Positions 25,644-34,676 of a DNA stretch of 64,000 bases are shown piece after piece. Position 1 is the first letter of the stretch. Each line of letters begins with the position of its first letter. The translations under genes were made by a program, and so were the position numbers. Where the stretch lies: contig RZWH01000008.1 of the NCBI GenBank assembly GCA_004005435.1, forward strand, positions 1-64,000. Direction: 5' to 3'. The notes below the pieces were generated by a model. The model made no database searches and was not told the origin of the DNA. It saw nothing but the letters and a program-made list of their open reading frames with translations. The stretch is from Rhodobacteraceae bacterium CCMM004 (GTDB taxonomy: Bacteria; Pseudomonadota; Alphaproteobacteria; Rhodobacterales; Rhodobacteraceae).

Positions 25644-28600
25644 ATGGACCATCGGATCGCAATCAAACTCTTCGGCCCGTTCGAGGTGCGGCTCGACGGC
25701 GTCCCCGTGCGGATGCCGACGCGCAAGGTCGAGCTGATTCTCGCACTCCTGGCGATAGACCCCGGGGTCGCGCTGAGCCGATCGACGCTCGCGGGCCTGA
25801 TCTGGCCGGGCCAGCCGGACCCCCAGGCGCGCGCGTCGCTCCGGCAGGCGATCTTTCGGCTCAAGACGGCACTCGAAGCCTCGGACGCGTTGGAGGTGAC
25901 TTCCGGCTGGATCAGGCTCCGTCAGGACCGTGTCGCGCGGGACATCGACGCCCTGCGCGATGGGACGGCGCCCGAGGCGCTCCCGACCGGCACCCCGCTC
26001 GAAGGCTTGAGCGGCTATGAGATCGAGATCGAAGACCGGCTCGACACGGCCCGCGCCGAGTTGCGCGCCCGCCTGCTGCACTGGCTGGAAGGGGCGCAGG
26101 CCAGGGCGCTGGGGGCGCGGCGATTCGCGGACGTCGAAACCCTCGCGCGGCGGCATCTTTTGCTGGACGGCTACGACGAGGGGGCGCTCCGCATGTTGAT
26201 GACGGCGCTGTGGCGGCAGGGGCGGCGGAACGCGGCTCTGGACGTCTTTCGCGACGCCAGCCAGCGCATTCGGGCCGACCTGTCGGTGTCCGTCGATCCC
26301 GCCACCGCGACGCTCTATCACGACATCCGGGCGCAGCCCGCGGCCCCGAAAGAGCCGCGCGACCCGCGGCCCGCCCACGCGCGGATCGCGCCGGACACCG
26401 TCCCGGCCGACCCGCCCGCGGAACCGGCGCTTCCCCACCTCAAACACCTCGCGGTCATGCATGTCGTGTCCGACCGCCTGCTCGCTGCGCTGCGCAATCG
26501 CGACCCGGAGGATGCCGAGGCGGCCAGCCGCGCCGCCTCCGACGCGATCGAGCGGGTGCTGCGGCGCGAAGGCGGAGTCGTCGCGGGGCGAGCCGGACAC
26601 CGGCTGTCTTGCGTTTTCGGCGCCGACCGGCCGTCGGAAAGCCCGGCGCTGTCCGCCGCCCTCGCCGCGTTCGAGATCGCCAGACTGGACTGTGCCGTGG
26701 GGCTCGACGCCGCCCGCGCGCTCGTCGGCGGCGAGACCGCGAACTATCCCGCCGCCCATCTTGCGCAGGTCCTGTCCGAGGCGGCGGCACCCGGGGAGGT
26801 CCGTCTGACGGACACGGTGGCCGAAGCCTGCCGGGGAGCCTTTGTCCTGGAACGGCAGGCGCCCGCGGGCGAGGACGACGTCGCCACCTGGCGGCTGACG
26901 GGCGAGGTCCTGTCGCGTGGCGGCTTCGACATTCGCAAGGCGCGTGGTCTGACCCCGCTGGTCGGGCGCGAGCCCGAGGTCGACGCCCTGCTGTCCGTGG
27001 CAACGGCGGCCGGATCGCGCGCGGTCGCCGTCACCGGAGAGGCCGGGATCGGGAAATCACGGCTCGTCCATGACTGCCTGACGCGGCTGCGCCCCGAGCA
27101 CCTCCTGCGCGTGCAGTTCCTGGCCAACGAGATCGGCGGCGGCATCGGGCGGTTCGCGCCGGTGCTCGAGTCGCTCTTGCCCGCAGACGGCGCTGGCGAT
27201 CCGCGCAGCGCTCTCGACGCCGCGACTCCCGACGCGGCGCTGCGCCGCCGGATCGCGCCTGCCGAGGCCGTCCTCGCCGCGCGCCAGCCTGCGGGACCGG
27301 AGACCGACGTGCCCCGGGGGATGCGTCTGCAAGCGGTGGCCGACGCCCTGCTGCTCGCGACGCAGGTGCTGGCCGGGCGCGACACGGTTCTGCTGGTCGA
27401 GGACGCGCAGTGGGCGGACGACGACGCCGCGCTGCTGCTCGACCGGATTCTGCGATCGCTCGACCCCGACTGCCCGATGGTGATCGTCACGCTGCGCCCC
27501 GGCGGCGCCCTCGACCTGTCGGGCCTGCCCGGTCTCCGCACCGTGGGCCTGGATCCTCTGGCAGAAGAGGATTCCATCCGCCTTCTGACCTTGCTCGGCC
27601 GCGAAGACCCCGGGGACATCGCCGTCCGATCCGGCGGCGTGCCGCTCTTTCTGGAGGAAATCGCCCGCGCCGGGGCGGCGCTCGACCTGCCTGGGTCGCT
27701 TCCGATTCCGGAGGCGCTCACCGGCCTTCTGTCGCGCCGCATCGACGCGTTGCCCCCGCATCTGCGGCGGATGATCGAGGCCGCCACGGTGTTGGGGGCC
27801 GAGCCGGCAGACGACCTGTTGTCGCCCCTGTCCGGGCTGCGACCCGAGGCCTACGAGGCCGCGATTGCCCAATTGGCGGACGGCGACCTGCTGTTCCGAA
27901 TCCGGTCGATGCCGCAGCGTGTCTACGGGTTCAAGCACGCGCTGGTCCAGGAGGCGGCCTATCATGCGATCCCGACGCCGCGCCGCAAGGCCCTCCACGC
28001 CCAGGTCGTCGCGTTGCGCGAGGACGACTGGCGCGCGGGCGACAAGAGCCTGAGCGCCATGCTGGCGCGTCACGCGCTGGCGAGCGCGCAGCCGGCCAAG
28101 GCCGTCGAACTGGCGCTCTGCGCCACCGAGCAGGCCGTTGCCCGGTCGTCGTATCCCTCGGCCCAAGTCATGCTCGCCCTTGCGCTCGACGCGGTCCGCG
28201 CCCTCGAACCGACACCCAAGACCCGCCGCGTCGAAGCCCAGATCCTGGCCTGGCAACGCCCTCTGCGGCCCTTTGCGCAGACCGAGGGGCTGTCCAGCAA
28301 CCTGGAACGGTCGCGCGAGATCGCGACCGATCTCGGCGATGACCGTCTCCTCGTCGACGCCTGCCTGCACCTGTCCTACTACGCGTCCGACAACGGCCAG
28401 TTTTGCGACGCGCGCGCCTATTGCGACGAAGGGGCCGCCGCCGCCGCCCGCCTGGCGGACGAGACGCTGCTCACGGAAACCGCAATGGCCCGCGCGCGGT
28501 CTTATTTCGCGCAAACCAAGTTCGGGGCCGCATTGACCGTCCTGGAGGACGTCGGGTCGTTCTGGGACGCCCGCAGGTCCGAGCGGGGCGAGTTCGCGGT

Positions 28601-29231
28601 GACGCGCTACGTCTTCGTTCGTCACCTGCAAGCCTGCTGTCACGCGGGACTGGGCCAAACCTCTGCCGTGCTGCGTCACATGCGGGATCTGTTGTCGGCC
28701 GCGCGCGAGACGGGCCGCCCCGTCGACCGCTTCGTCGCCTGCCTGTCCCTCGGAGAGGTCCTGTGTGCGGGCGACAGAGCCGCCGACGCGGCCGCGGCCT
28801 TCCAGCGGGCCGTCGAGATCGCGCAGACGGCGGAGCTTGAGCATTTCGTTCTTTGGGCCCGCACCAGAGATGCCGAACACGCCGTGACGTCCGGCGCGCA
28901 AGGAGACGCAGCGCCCGCCCTGCGTCGGTTTCTCCGCGACGAAAGCGGGCGGCTCAGCCTCGTCTTTCGCCTTTCGGCCGAGGCCGTGCTCCTCTGCCAC
29001 GCGCATCGGGGTGAGACCGACCTCTCCGAGTTGGCGGACCTGCTCGCGCGGGTCCGGGAAGTCGATCTCCCCGCGGTGGAGCTTCGCGTCCTCGAAGCCC
29101 TTGCGCGCGACGACCCGAGCCCGCGGCACAGCTGGGAGGCCGCGGCCCAGGCCGTTCGGTCCGCGGAGCGCTACGCACCCTGCACCTTTTCGGATGCAGA
29201 GGCGACCGCGCTGAGCGAGGCGACGCCCTGA
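25644..29231 (+). CDS. Large SARP-type regulator: winged helix, BTAD, cyclase-like domain, AAA ATPase and TPR tail
   Basis: The 1195-aa protein begins with an OmpR-type winged helix (about 1-95; IKLFGPFEVRLDG and LSRSTLAGLIWPG), followed by a bacterial transcriptional activation domain of TPR-like helices (about 100-230). Residues about 265-430 look like a degenerate class III adenylyl-cyclase fold (HVVSDRLLAALRNRDPEDAE, ALVGGETANYPAAHLAQVL) without evident metal aspartates. An AAA_16-type ATPase follows, with Walker A GEAGIGKS near 465 and Walker B VLLVEDAQW near 583, then superhelical repeats to the end. It is a STAND-like signalling ATPase that presumably activates genes on ligand binding; the divergent minus-strand operon is the natural target. 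The effector is unknown. Confidence 0.82.
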   Translation: MDHRIAIKLFGPFEVRLDGVPVRMPTRKVELILALLAIDPGVALSRSTLAGLIWPGQPDPQARASLRQAIFRLKTALEASDALEVTSGWIRLRQDRVARDIDALRDGTAPEALPTGTPLEGLSGYEIEIEDRLDTARAELRARLLHWLEGAQARALGARRFADVETLARRHLLLDGYDEGALRMLMTALWRQGRRNAALDVFRDASQRIRADLSVSVDPATATLYHDIRAQPAAPKEPRDPRPAHARIAPDTVPADPPAEPALPHLKHLAVMHVVSDRLLAALRNRDPEDAEAASRAASDAIERVLRREGGVVAGRAGHRLSCVFGADRPSESPALSAALAAFEIARLDCAVGLDAARALVGGETANYPAAHLAQVLSEAAAPGEVRLTDTVAEACRGAFVLERQAPAGEDDVATWRLTGEVLSRGGFDIRKARGLTPLVGREPEVDALLSVATAAGSRAVAVTGEAGIGKSRLVHDCLTRLRPEHLLRVQFLANEIGGGIGRFAPVLESLLPADGAGDPRSALDAATPDAALRRRIAPAEAVLAARQPAGPETDVPRGMRLQAVADALLLATQVLAGRDTVLLVEDAQWADDDAALLLDRILRSLDPDCPMVIVTLRPGGALDLSGLPGLRTVGLDPLAEEDSIRLLTLLGREDPGDIAVRSGGVPLFLEEIARAGAALDLPGSLPIPEALTGLLSRRIDALPPHLRRMIEAATVLGAEPADDLLSPLSGLRPEAYEAAIAQLADGDLLFRIRSMPQRVYGFKHALVQEAAYHAIPTPRRKALHAQVVALREDDWRAGDKSLSAMLARHALASAQPAKAVELALCATEQAVARSSYPSAQVMLALALDAVRALEPTPKTRRVEAQILAWQRPLRPFAQTEGLSSNLERSREIATDLGDDRLLVDACLHLSYYASDNGQFCDARAYCDEGAAAAARLADETLLTETAMARARSYFAQTKFGAALTVLEDVGSFWDARRSERGEFAVTRYVFVRHLQACCHAGLGQTSAVLRHMRDLLSAARETGRPVDRFVACLSLGEVLCAGDRAADAAAAFQRAVEIAQTAELEHFVLWARTRDAEHAVTSGAQGDAAPALRRFLRDESGRLSLVFRLSAEAVLLCHAHRGETDLSELADLLARVREVDLPAVELRVLEALARDDPSPRHSWEAAAQAVRSAERYAPCTFSDAEATALSEATP

Positions 29232-29629
29232 TCGCGCGGGCAGGTGTCTTTGCCGGCGGCCCGCCCGTCGCCGGGAGCGAGCCGCGCTTCCGCCGTGGCG
29301 GAGGCGGCGACCCGGTCTCGGTGCGGCGCGGACACGCGGGCCGGTTGCGGACGCGCGTTCCCATGCGTGCCGGGCGATCACGCTGGCGCTGCGCCATCCG
29401 GGCGGGCGGGCCCAACGGATCCCGGCCCTTCAGAACCGGGCGGCAGCGGCACGAGCTTGCCGAGATCGTCCCGCACCTTGGCCGCGCAGTGTTCGGCGCG
29501 ACAGCCACGGCGCGGATTGCGGCGCATGGGAGCGCGCGTCGCGGCGGCTCCTCAATCTCCTGCCAGGGGAGACCCGGCGGGAGACCGATCCGTCCCCGGC
29601 CCGATCCAGCGGCTCTCGGGACCGAACGC
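29232..29629. other. About 400 bp without a recognisable gene
   Basis: Between the large regulator and the convergent DUF6456 gene. The open frames here have no family signature, no good ribosome site and biased composition. No clear terminator was found. Confidence 0.45.
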
Positions 29630-30679
29630 CTAGCCGATCGGCGGCGACAGGCGGCCCTCGGTCTCGTCGTAGTGGCGGCGCAAGCGCTGCAACCCGATCC
29701 TGAGCACGATCTTGCCCGAGCGGGCGGCCCAGCCCATGCGCCGCTCCACCGCCTCCATGCCCTCCAGATAGCAACAGCAGCGCAGGACGACGTCGCCCAG
29801 GCCCGCGCCCAGCTCGGCCAGCGCGCGCTCGACCCGCTGGCGCGCCGCCTCGGGGCCCGTGCCGGGGCCGCCGCCGGGGCCGGGCTGCGCGCCGCCGGTG
29901 AGGAAGGCGTCCCAGTTCTGCGTCGTCCTCTGGCCCATCTGCGCCAGCTCGAAGTCCTCGCGCAGGCGCTCGCCCGCGGTCACCAGGTCGGCGGAGAGGA
30001 ACCGCGCGCCGTCCTTGTCGCGGCGGCGGGCCAGCACCGCGAGGGGGCTCTCGGCCACGCCGAAGGGCGAGCGGACGGAACTGCGGGCGCCGCCCGCCTC
30101 GGCCATCAAGTCCTTGAGCGCCGCGCGCCCGGCGGCGGTGATGCGGTAGCGCGTGACCTTCCCGCGTAGCGCCGGCGCGATCCAGTCGCGCAACGCCATC
30201 GCCTCGGCCACGGCGCGGGACACCACCGCGGTGCGCACCGGGTCGCCGGTGGTCTCGCGGACCACCACGGCGTTGTCCAGCCCGTCGGCGACCGCCAGGC
30301 AGGCGCCCGGCTCGGACAGCCGCCGGAGCACCCGCAGGGCCTCGGCGCCTTCCAGCGCGTCGCCGGGCACCGCCCCCGCGGCGGGGGCGTCGGGCACCTT
30401 GGTCATCATCGTCATCGTGAAGTCTCCCTCGTCGTCCCGTCGGACCGCCGGGTCCGGGGCCGAGCCCAGACCCCCGAGCCGAATCAGGGCGTGGTCGACC
30501 AAGGGATCGTCGCGGCGCGATTCGCACCGGCGCACCTGACGCAGGACCGTGGAGGCGTGACACCCGCTCCGCCGCGCCAATTCGCGAATCGGAACGCCAT
30601 CAATGACATGCGCCAAATATGTCCGGGCATGATCCGGCACCCAATTGGGCAATTCCGCCGTTTCGGCCATCGCGGTCAT
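29630..30679 (-). CDS. DUF6456-family helix-turn-helix protein
   Basis: A 349-aa protein with an N-terminal helix-turn-helix (VPIRELARRSGCHASTVLRQVR, about residues 28-50), a middle winged-helix-like section (LRGKVTRYRITAAGRAALK) and a conserved C-terminal domain (SPLAVLARRRDKDGARFLSA and the KIVLRIGLQRLRRHY helix). This matches the DUF6456 proteins found across Rhodobacterales. They are presumed regulators with no well-defined target. The divergent neighbour is DUF6477, as often seen. Confidence 0.8.
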   Translation of the reverse strand: MTAMAETAELPNWVPDHARTYLAHVIDGVPIRELARRSGCHASTVLRQVRRCESRRDDPLVDHALIRLGGLGSAPDPAVRRDDEGDFTMTMMTKVPDAPAAGAVPGDALEGAEALRVLRRLSEPGACLAVADGLDNAVVVRETTGDPVRTAVVSRAVAEAMALRDWIAPALRGKVTRYRITAAGRAALKDLMAEAGGARSSVRSPFGVAESPLAVLARRRDKDGARFLSADLVTAGERLREDFELAQMGQRTTQNWDAFLTGGAQPGPGGGPGTGPEAARQRVERALAELGAGLGDVVLRCCCYLEGMEAVERRMGWAARSGKIVLRIGLQRLRRHYDETEGRLSPPIG

Positions 30680-30748
30680 CGTACTATCCCCTGATCATCA
30701 ACAACGCCGACTCGCAGCAGCGCGATAATATGCGCGAGTTTCCCCATA

Positions 30749-30769
30749 TTATCCACAACCTGTGGATGA
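30749..30769. promoter_or_regulatory. Pair of inverted DnaA-box-like sites
   Basis: TTATCCACA at 30749-30757 is an exact match to the strict DnaA box. TGTGGATGA at 30761-30769 is an inverted near match. Together they form a perfect 7-bp palindrome (ATCCACA, 3 bp, TGTGGAT). The site is in the divergent promoter region of the DUF6456 and DUF6477 genes. With only two boxes it is unlikely to be an origin. Confidence 0.5.
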
Positions 30770-30926
30770 TTTCTTATCGAACCGTTAACGAGTCCGGCGC
30801 ATGTTTCAGGCTGTAATCAAATCGTAAACAATTGCAGGTCCGACCGCGCGGTGAGTCGCGGCGACCCGCAACGCCCCCGTCGCCCGTGCAACCGTCCCCC
30901 ACCGTGTTGAACCTATGGGGGATTCG

Positions 30927-31214
30927 ATGACCGCACCGCTCGACCGACTCGCCGCTCTGCGCCGTCCCGGATTGCTGATTCGCGCCGCGCGCCATGGCCT
31001 GTCCGACTACAATCGCCGGCGGACGCTCGCACGATTGTTTCCAGATGCTGCACCTGCCGCAGGGCCCGAGACCCTGGCCGCGCTCCTCGACCGCGAGGCG
31101 ACGCTCGAAGACCACCGCCGCACCGAGCGCACGGCCTACAGCGTGGCACGGCACGTCGAGGTGCTGATGGCCGTCCTCGCCGAGGCGCGGCTTCTGCGCA
31201 CCGGACCGACATGA
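30927..31214 (+). CDS. DUF6477-family small protein
   Basis: A 95-aa protein with LAALRRPGLLIRAARHGLSD at the N-terminus and a long C-terminal helix (ARHVEVLMAVLAEARLL). This is the DUF6477 signature of Rhodobacterales. The ATG at 30927 gives the family start; another in-frame start 4 codons earlier is possible. Function unknown; conserved beside the DUF6456 gene. Confidence 0.75.
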   Translation: MTAPLDRLAALRRPGLLIRAARHGLSDYNRRRTLARLFPDAAPAAGPETLAALLDREATLEDHRRTERTAYSVARHVEVLMAVLAEARLLRTGPT

Positions 31215-31464
31215 CGCCCCCGCAAGAGGCGCACCCGCGGCCCGTTCCGGGCCTCCGCTAGAACCAGTTTAACGTCTCCGATGTTTTCCCGAAGCCGCGG
31301 GAACCAGGGGGGGGAGGTGGTGACTCCCCCAACACGCCGTGCGGCATTCCCGTGCGGCGCGTGCCTCGCGGGTCCGCCCGTGGGATAGGAGGCCAACTCC
31401 GCAACCGGCTCCTGGCGAGCCCTGCGGGCGGCTCCTGACAATGTGACGAGTGAAGGGAGATGTG
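31215..31464. promoter_or_regulatory. Leader region of the sucrose-phosphate-synthase operon
   Basis: A 250-bp interval with a run of nine consecutive G's at 31307-31315, a later repeated GGCTCCTG (31407 and 31430 area) and an AAGGGAGA ribosome site at 31453-31460. The operon 31465-36797 has no other promoter space, so its promoter should be here. I could not identify the -35/-10 elements with confidence. Confidence 0.35.
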
Positions 31465-33504
31465 ATGCGGCTGATGCACATCGCTCTCGGCGGCTGCCTA
31501 TCGGCAGCGCCAATCCGGTACGGCGTAACCGAGGACACGGGCGGTCACATCGCCTATGTTCTCGGGGCCGCTGCGGCGCAGGCCCGGCGCGCCGAGATCC
31601 GCGACGTCGCCATCGTCACCCGCGCGTTCGACGCGCCCGAGATCGGCCCGGGCTTCGACCGGGCGCAAGAGGTCCTGCCCGGCGGCTGCCGCATCCTGCG
31701 CCTGGCGACGGGGCGGCGGGATTATCTGGAAAAGGACGCGCTGGAGGCCGAGATCCCGGCGCTCTGCCGCGCCTTCCTCGATCTCCTGCGCCGCTGTGAG
31801 CGGCCCGACGTGATCCACGCCCATTTCGCCGACGCCGCGGTCCTGGCCCGCGCGGCCGAGCGGGCCTTCGGTATCCCCTGGCTGTTTTCCGCCCATTCTC
31901 TGGGACGCGACAAGGACGCGCGCGCGGGCTGCGCGGCCCTGCGCAGACGGATTCGCCGCGAGAGCCAGGCGATTCGCGGCGCCACCGCGATCATCGCCTC
32001 GTCCCGCGACGAGGCCGAACGCCAGATCGCCGCTTACGACCCAGACGCCGCCGGACGCACGCACCGGATCAATCCGGGCACTGACCTGCTGCCCGACCGG
32101 GGCACCGCGGCGGCGCGGCGGCTGATCGCGCCGTTCCTGCGCGACCCCGAGCGGCCCATCGTCCTGGCCATTGCCCGCCCGGTCGCCAAGAAGAACCTGG
32201 CCGCCCTCATCGACGCCTATGCGGGGTCGCCGGACCTGCGCGCGCGGGCGAACCTGGTCGTCGTCGCGGGGCAACGCGCGGGCCTCACCGGCGGCGGCGG
32301 CCCGGCGGCGGGGGTTCTGGCCGACCTCTTCGACCGGGTGGACCGCAACGATCTGTGGGGGGCCGTCGCCCTGCCCCGCCGCCACGGCCACGAGGACGTC
32401 CGGTCGCTCTATGCCCTGGCGGCCGACGGCGGTGTGTTCGTCAACCCCGCGCTCAGCGAGCCCTTCGGCCTGACCGTGGTGGAGGCTGCCCAGGCGGGCG
32501 TCCCGGTGGTGGCCACCCGCAACGGCGGACCGGCCGACATTCTGGCCCAGGTGGGCGGCGGCCGCCTGGTCGATCCCACCGCGCCGGACGAGATCGCGGC
32601 GGCGTGCCTCGACGCGCTCGCCGATCCCCGGCGCCCGGCCCGGGCCGAGACCGCGCGGGCGGCGGCGCGGGCGGCGTTCTCCTGGGACCGCTGGGCCGAG
32701 GAGGTCGCCGCGGTCTGCGCCGGTCTGCGCCGCCCGGCCCCCGTCCCGCACCGGGCCGCCCGCCTCCTGGCCAGCGACATGGACGGCACGCTGACCGGCG
32801 ACCGTGCGGCGGCCGCCCGCTTTGCCCGGCACTTGGAGCGGACGCCCGACCTCGCCTTCGCCGTCGCCACGGGTCGCCCGGTCAGCGAGGCGCGGCGCGT
32901 TCTCGCGACATGGGGCCTGCCGCTTCCCCGCATCCTGATCGCTGCGGTGGGCAGCGAGATCTGGCGGCTCGACCGCGGCGGGGCTTATCGACTGGACCGC
33001 GCCTATGCTCAGGCGATCGACGCCGATTGGCCGCGGGCGGCCATCCTGCGGGCCCTGGCGGCCGCGGGTCTGCGCCCCCAAGCCGCCTACGAACAGCGGC
33101 GGTGGAAGCTCGGCTATCTGGGCGGCGCCGACGCCGGCGCGCGCGCCCGGGCCGCCCTGGACGCGGCCGGTTTGCACGCGCGGGTGATCGCCTCGCACGC
33201 CCGCTTTGTCGACGTCGTGCCCGCCGCGGCGGGCAAGGCGGCGGCGGTGGCCCATGTGGCGCGGGGCCTGTGCCTGACACTCGACGCCTGCATCGCCGCG
33301 GGGGACAGCGGCAACGACGCGGACATGCTCACCGCCTGCGGCGCCGCGGTGCTGCCGGCCAACGCGCTGGACGAGCTGGCGGACATCGCCGGTCCCGGCC
33401 TCTATCGCAGCTCCCTGCCCCATGCGGCCGGGGTGCTGGACGGTCTGGCGCGTCTCGGACAGAACGGGTTAGGACCCACCCCCCTGCCCCTCGCGGCAGA
33501 GTAG
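31465..33504 (+). CDS. Sucrose-phosphate-synthase-like GT4 glycosyltransferase fused to HAD phosphatase
   Basis: The 679-aa protein starts with the sucrose/mannosylfructose-phosphate-synthase pattern HIALGGCLSAAPIRYGVTED followed by TGGHIAYVL, and has the GT-B retaining EX7E motif SEPFGLTVVEA near residue 330. The C-terminal part (about 434-660) is an HAD-IIB phosphatase with DMDGTL, ATGRPV and GDSGNDADML. A synthase and its phosphatase in one chain would make a non-reducing disaccharide (sucrose-like) from NDP-glucose and a ketose phosphate. The SD at 31453-31460 supports this start over the upstream GTG. It leads a run of four glycosyltransferase genes. Confidence 0.85.
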   Translation: MRLMHIALGGCLSAAPIRYGVTEDTGGHIAYVLGAAAAQARRAEIRDVAIVTRAFDAPEIGPGFDRAQEVLPGGCRILRLATGRRDYLEKDALEAEIPALCRAFLDLLRRCERPDVIHAHFADAAVLARAAERAFGIPWLFSAHSLGRDKDARAGCAALRRRIRRESQAIRGATAIIASSRDEAERQIAAYDPDAAGRTHRINPGTDLLPDRGTAAARRLIAPFLRDPERPIVLAIARPVAKKNLAALIDAYAGSPDLRARANLVVVAGQRAGLTGGGGPAAGVLADLFDRVDRNDLWGAVALPRRHGHEDVRSLYALAADGGVFVNPALSEPFGLTVVEAAQAGVPVVATRNGGPADILAQVGGGRLVDPTAPDEIAAACLDALADPRRPARAETARAAARAAFSWDRWAEEVAAVCAGLRRPAPVPHRAARLLASDMDGTLTGDRAAAARFARHLERTPDLAFAVATGRPVSEARRVLATWGLPLPRILIAAVGSEIWRLDRGGAYRLDRAYAQAIDADWPRAAILRALAAAGLRPQAAYEQRRWKLGYLGGADAGARARAALDAAGLHARVIASHARFVDVVPAAAGKAAAVAHVARGLCLTLDACIAAGDSGNDADMLTACGAAVLPANALDELADIAGPGLYRSSLPHAAGVLDGLARLGQNGLGPTPLPLAAE

Positions 33505-33509
33505 CGGAG

Positions 33510-34676
33510 ATGCGCGATCTCGCCCCCGCTGCGACCGACCGGCCCATCGGCTATTTCGTCCACCACCAGGGCCGCGGTCATGCGGTGCGCGCGGCGGCCG
33601 TCGCCAATGCGCTCCCCTCCAGCCGGCCGGTCACGCTGTTCTGCGCGCGCGACGATGTCTTCCCGCTGCTCCGGCGGGGGGTGACGGTCTGCACCCTGCC
33701 TTCGCTGTTTGAGCGGCGGGGGGACGAGGCCACCGGCATGGACTGGGTTCCCACCCCGCAGACCGCCCATTGCGCGCCGCTGGGCTGGCCCGGCATCCGC
33801 ACCGCAATGGCCACTCTGGCGGGGTGGTTCCAGGCGGCCGACCCGGTGCTGATGATCAGCGACGTCAGCGCCGAGGTGGCGCAGCTCGCCCGCCTCTGCT
33901 CGGTCCCCCATGTGGCGGTGCTCCAGCACGGCGACCGTTCGGACCCCGGACACCGCGCCGCCTACGACGGGGCCGCGGGGCTGCTCGCGCCCTTCGCCCG
34001 CGCGCTGGCGCAGCCCGATTGGCCCGCCGAGATGCTGGCCAAGACCTGTTTCGCCGGGGGCCTGGGCGCCGAGGCCGACATGCCCCCGCGGTCCGAGGCG
34101 CGGCGGCGGCTGGGCCTCGGCCCCGACACACCCCTGGCGGTCGCGCTCTCCGGCGGCGGCGGCAGCGGGATGGCGGCCGCCCCCCTGGGCATCGCCGCCC
34201 GCACCTTTCCGCAGATGCAGTGGGTCAGCCTGGGCGAGGTCCAGCGCGACTGGCACGCGACCGAGCCCGCCAACCTCAATCACCTGGGCTGGGTCGACGG
34301 CGCAGTCGACTGGATCGCCGCGGCCGACCTGGTGGTCGCCTCCACCGGCAACACCACCTGCCAGCAGATCCTGACCGCCGGGGTGCCGTGGATCGCCGTG
34401 CCCGAGTGGCGCTATTTCGACGAGCAGGTGGCCAAGGCGCGGGCGCTGGCCGCGGCCGGCGCCGCGCTGCACCTGCCGCACCTGCCCTCGTCCGCCCACG
34501 CCTGGCGTGACGCCGTGGCCGCGGCGCGGGCCGCCCACGACCCCACCCGGCAGCACGCCCTGTGCGACGCCGCCCCCGCGGCGATCGCCGCCCGCTGGCT
34601 CGAAACCCTGATCGACCGGCTGTGGTCCGAGACCGCCGCAGCCCCTGCCCTGGAGGACCCCCATGCCGCATCCTGA
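33510..34676 (+). CDS. MurG/GT28-like glycosyltransferase
   Basis: This 388-aa protein starts GYFVHHQGRGHAVRAAAVAN (glycine-rich N-terminal loop of UDP-glycosyltransferases) and carries ALSGGGGSGMA and a C-terminal acceptor/donor segment VVASTGNTTCQQILTAGVPW, PEWRYFDEQ. It resembles the GT28-type 'glycosyltransferase' family that uses UDP- or GDP-sugars. The start is 3 bp after the upstream stop with a GCGGAG site; its end overlaps the next gene by 14 bp. Acceptor unknown. Confidence 0.75.
   Translation: MRDLAPAATDRPIGYFVHHQGRGHAVRAAAVANALPSSRPVTLFCARDDVFPLLRRGVTVCTLPSLFERRGDEATGMDWVPTPQTAHCAPLGWPGIRTAMATLAGWFQAADPVLMISDVSAEVAQLARLCSVPHVAVLQHGDRSDPGHRAAYDGAAGLLAPFARALAQPDWPAEMLAKTCFAGGLGAEADMPPRSEARRRLGLGPDTPLAVALSGGGGSGMAAAPLGIAARTFPQMQWVSLGEVQRDWHATEPANLNHLGWVDGAVDWIAAADLVVASTGNTTCQQILTAGVPWIAVPEWRYFDEQVAKARALAAAGAALHLPHLPSSAHAWRDAVAAARAAHDPTRQHALCDAAPAAIAARWLETLIDRLWSETAAAPALEDPHAAS

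Noticed and set aside
27057-29381. 774-codon open frame antisense to the BTAD regulator
   Set aside because: It exists because of GC-rich codon bias on the plus strand; its protein is Arg/Gly/Gln-rich with no domain, whereas the plus-strand protein has clear domains.
30680-30926. Chromosomal replication origin
   Set aside because: Only two DnaA-box-like sites, no AT-rich unwinding region of adequate size and no origin-linked genes nearby.
31215-31464. EcfG (general stress) promoter before the sucrose-phosphate-synthase gene
   Set aside because: A GAACC-like element is present but I could not find a properly spaced second element, so it was not called.
31498-33423. 641-codon open frame antisense to the sucrose-phosphate-synthase gene
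   Set aside because: Low-complexity Arg/Gly/Asp translation and no ribosome site; the sense gene has strong motifs.
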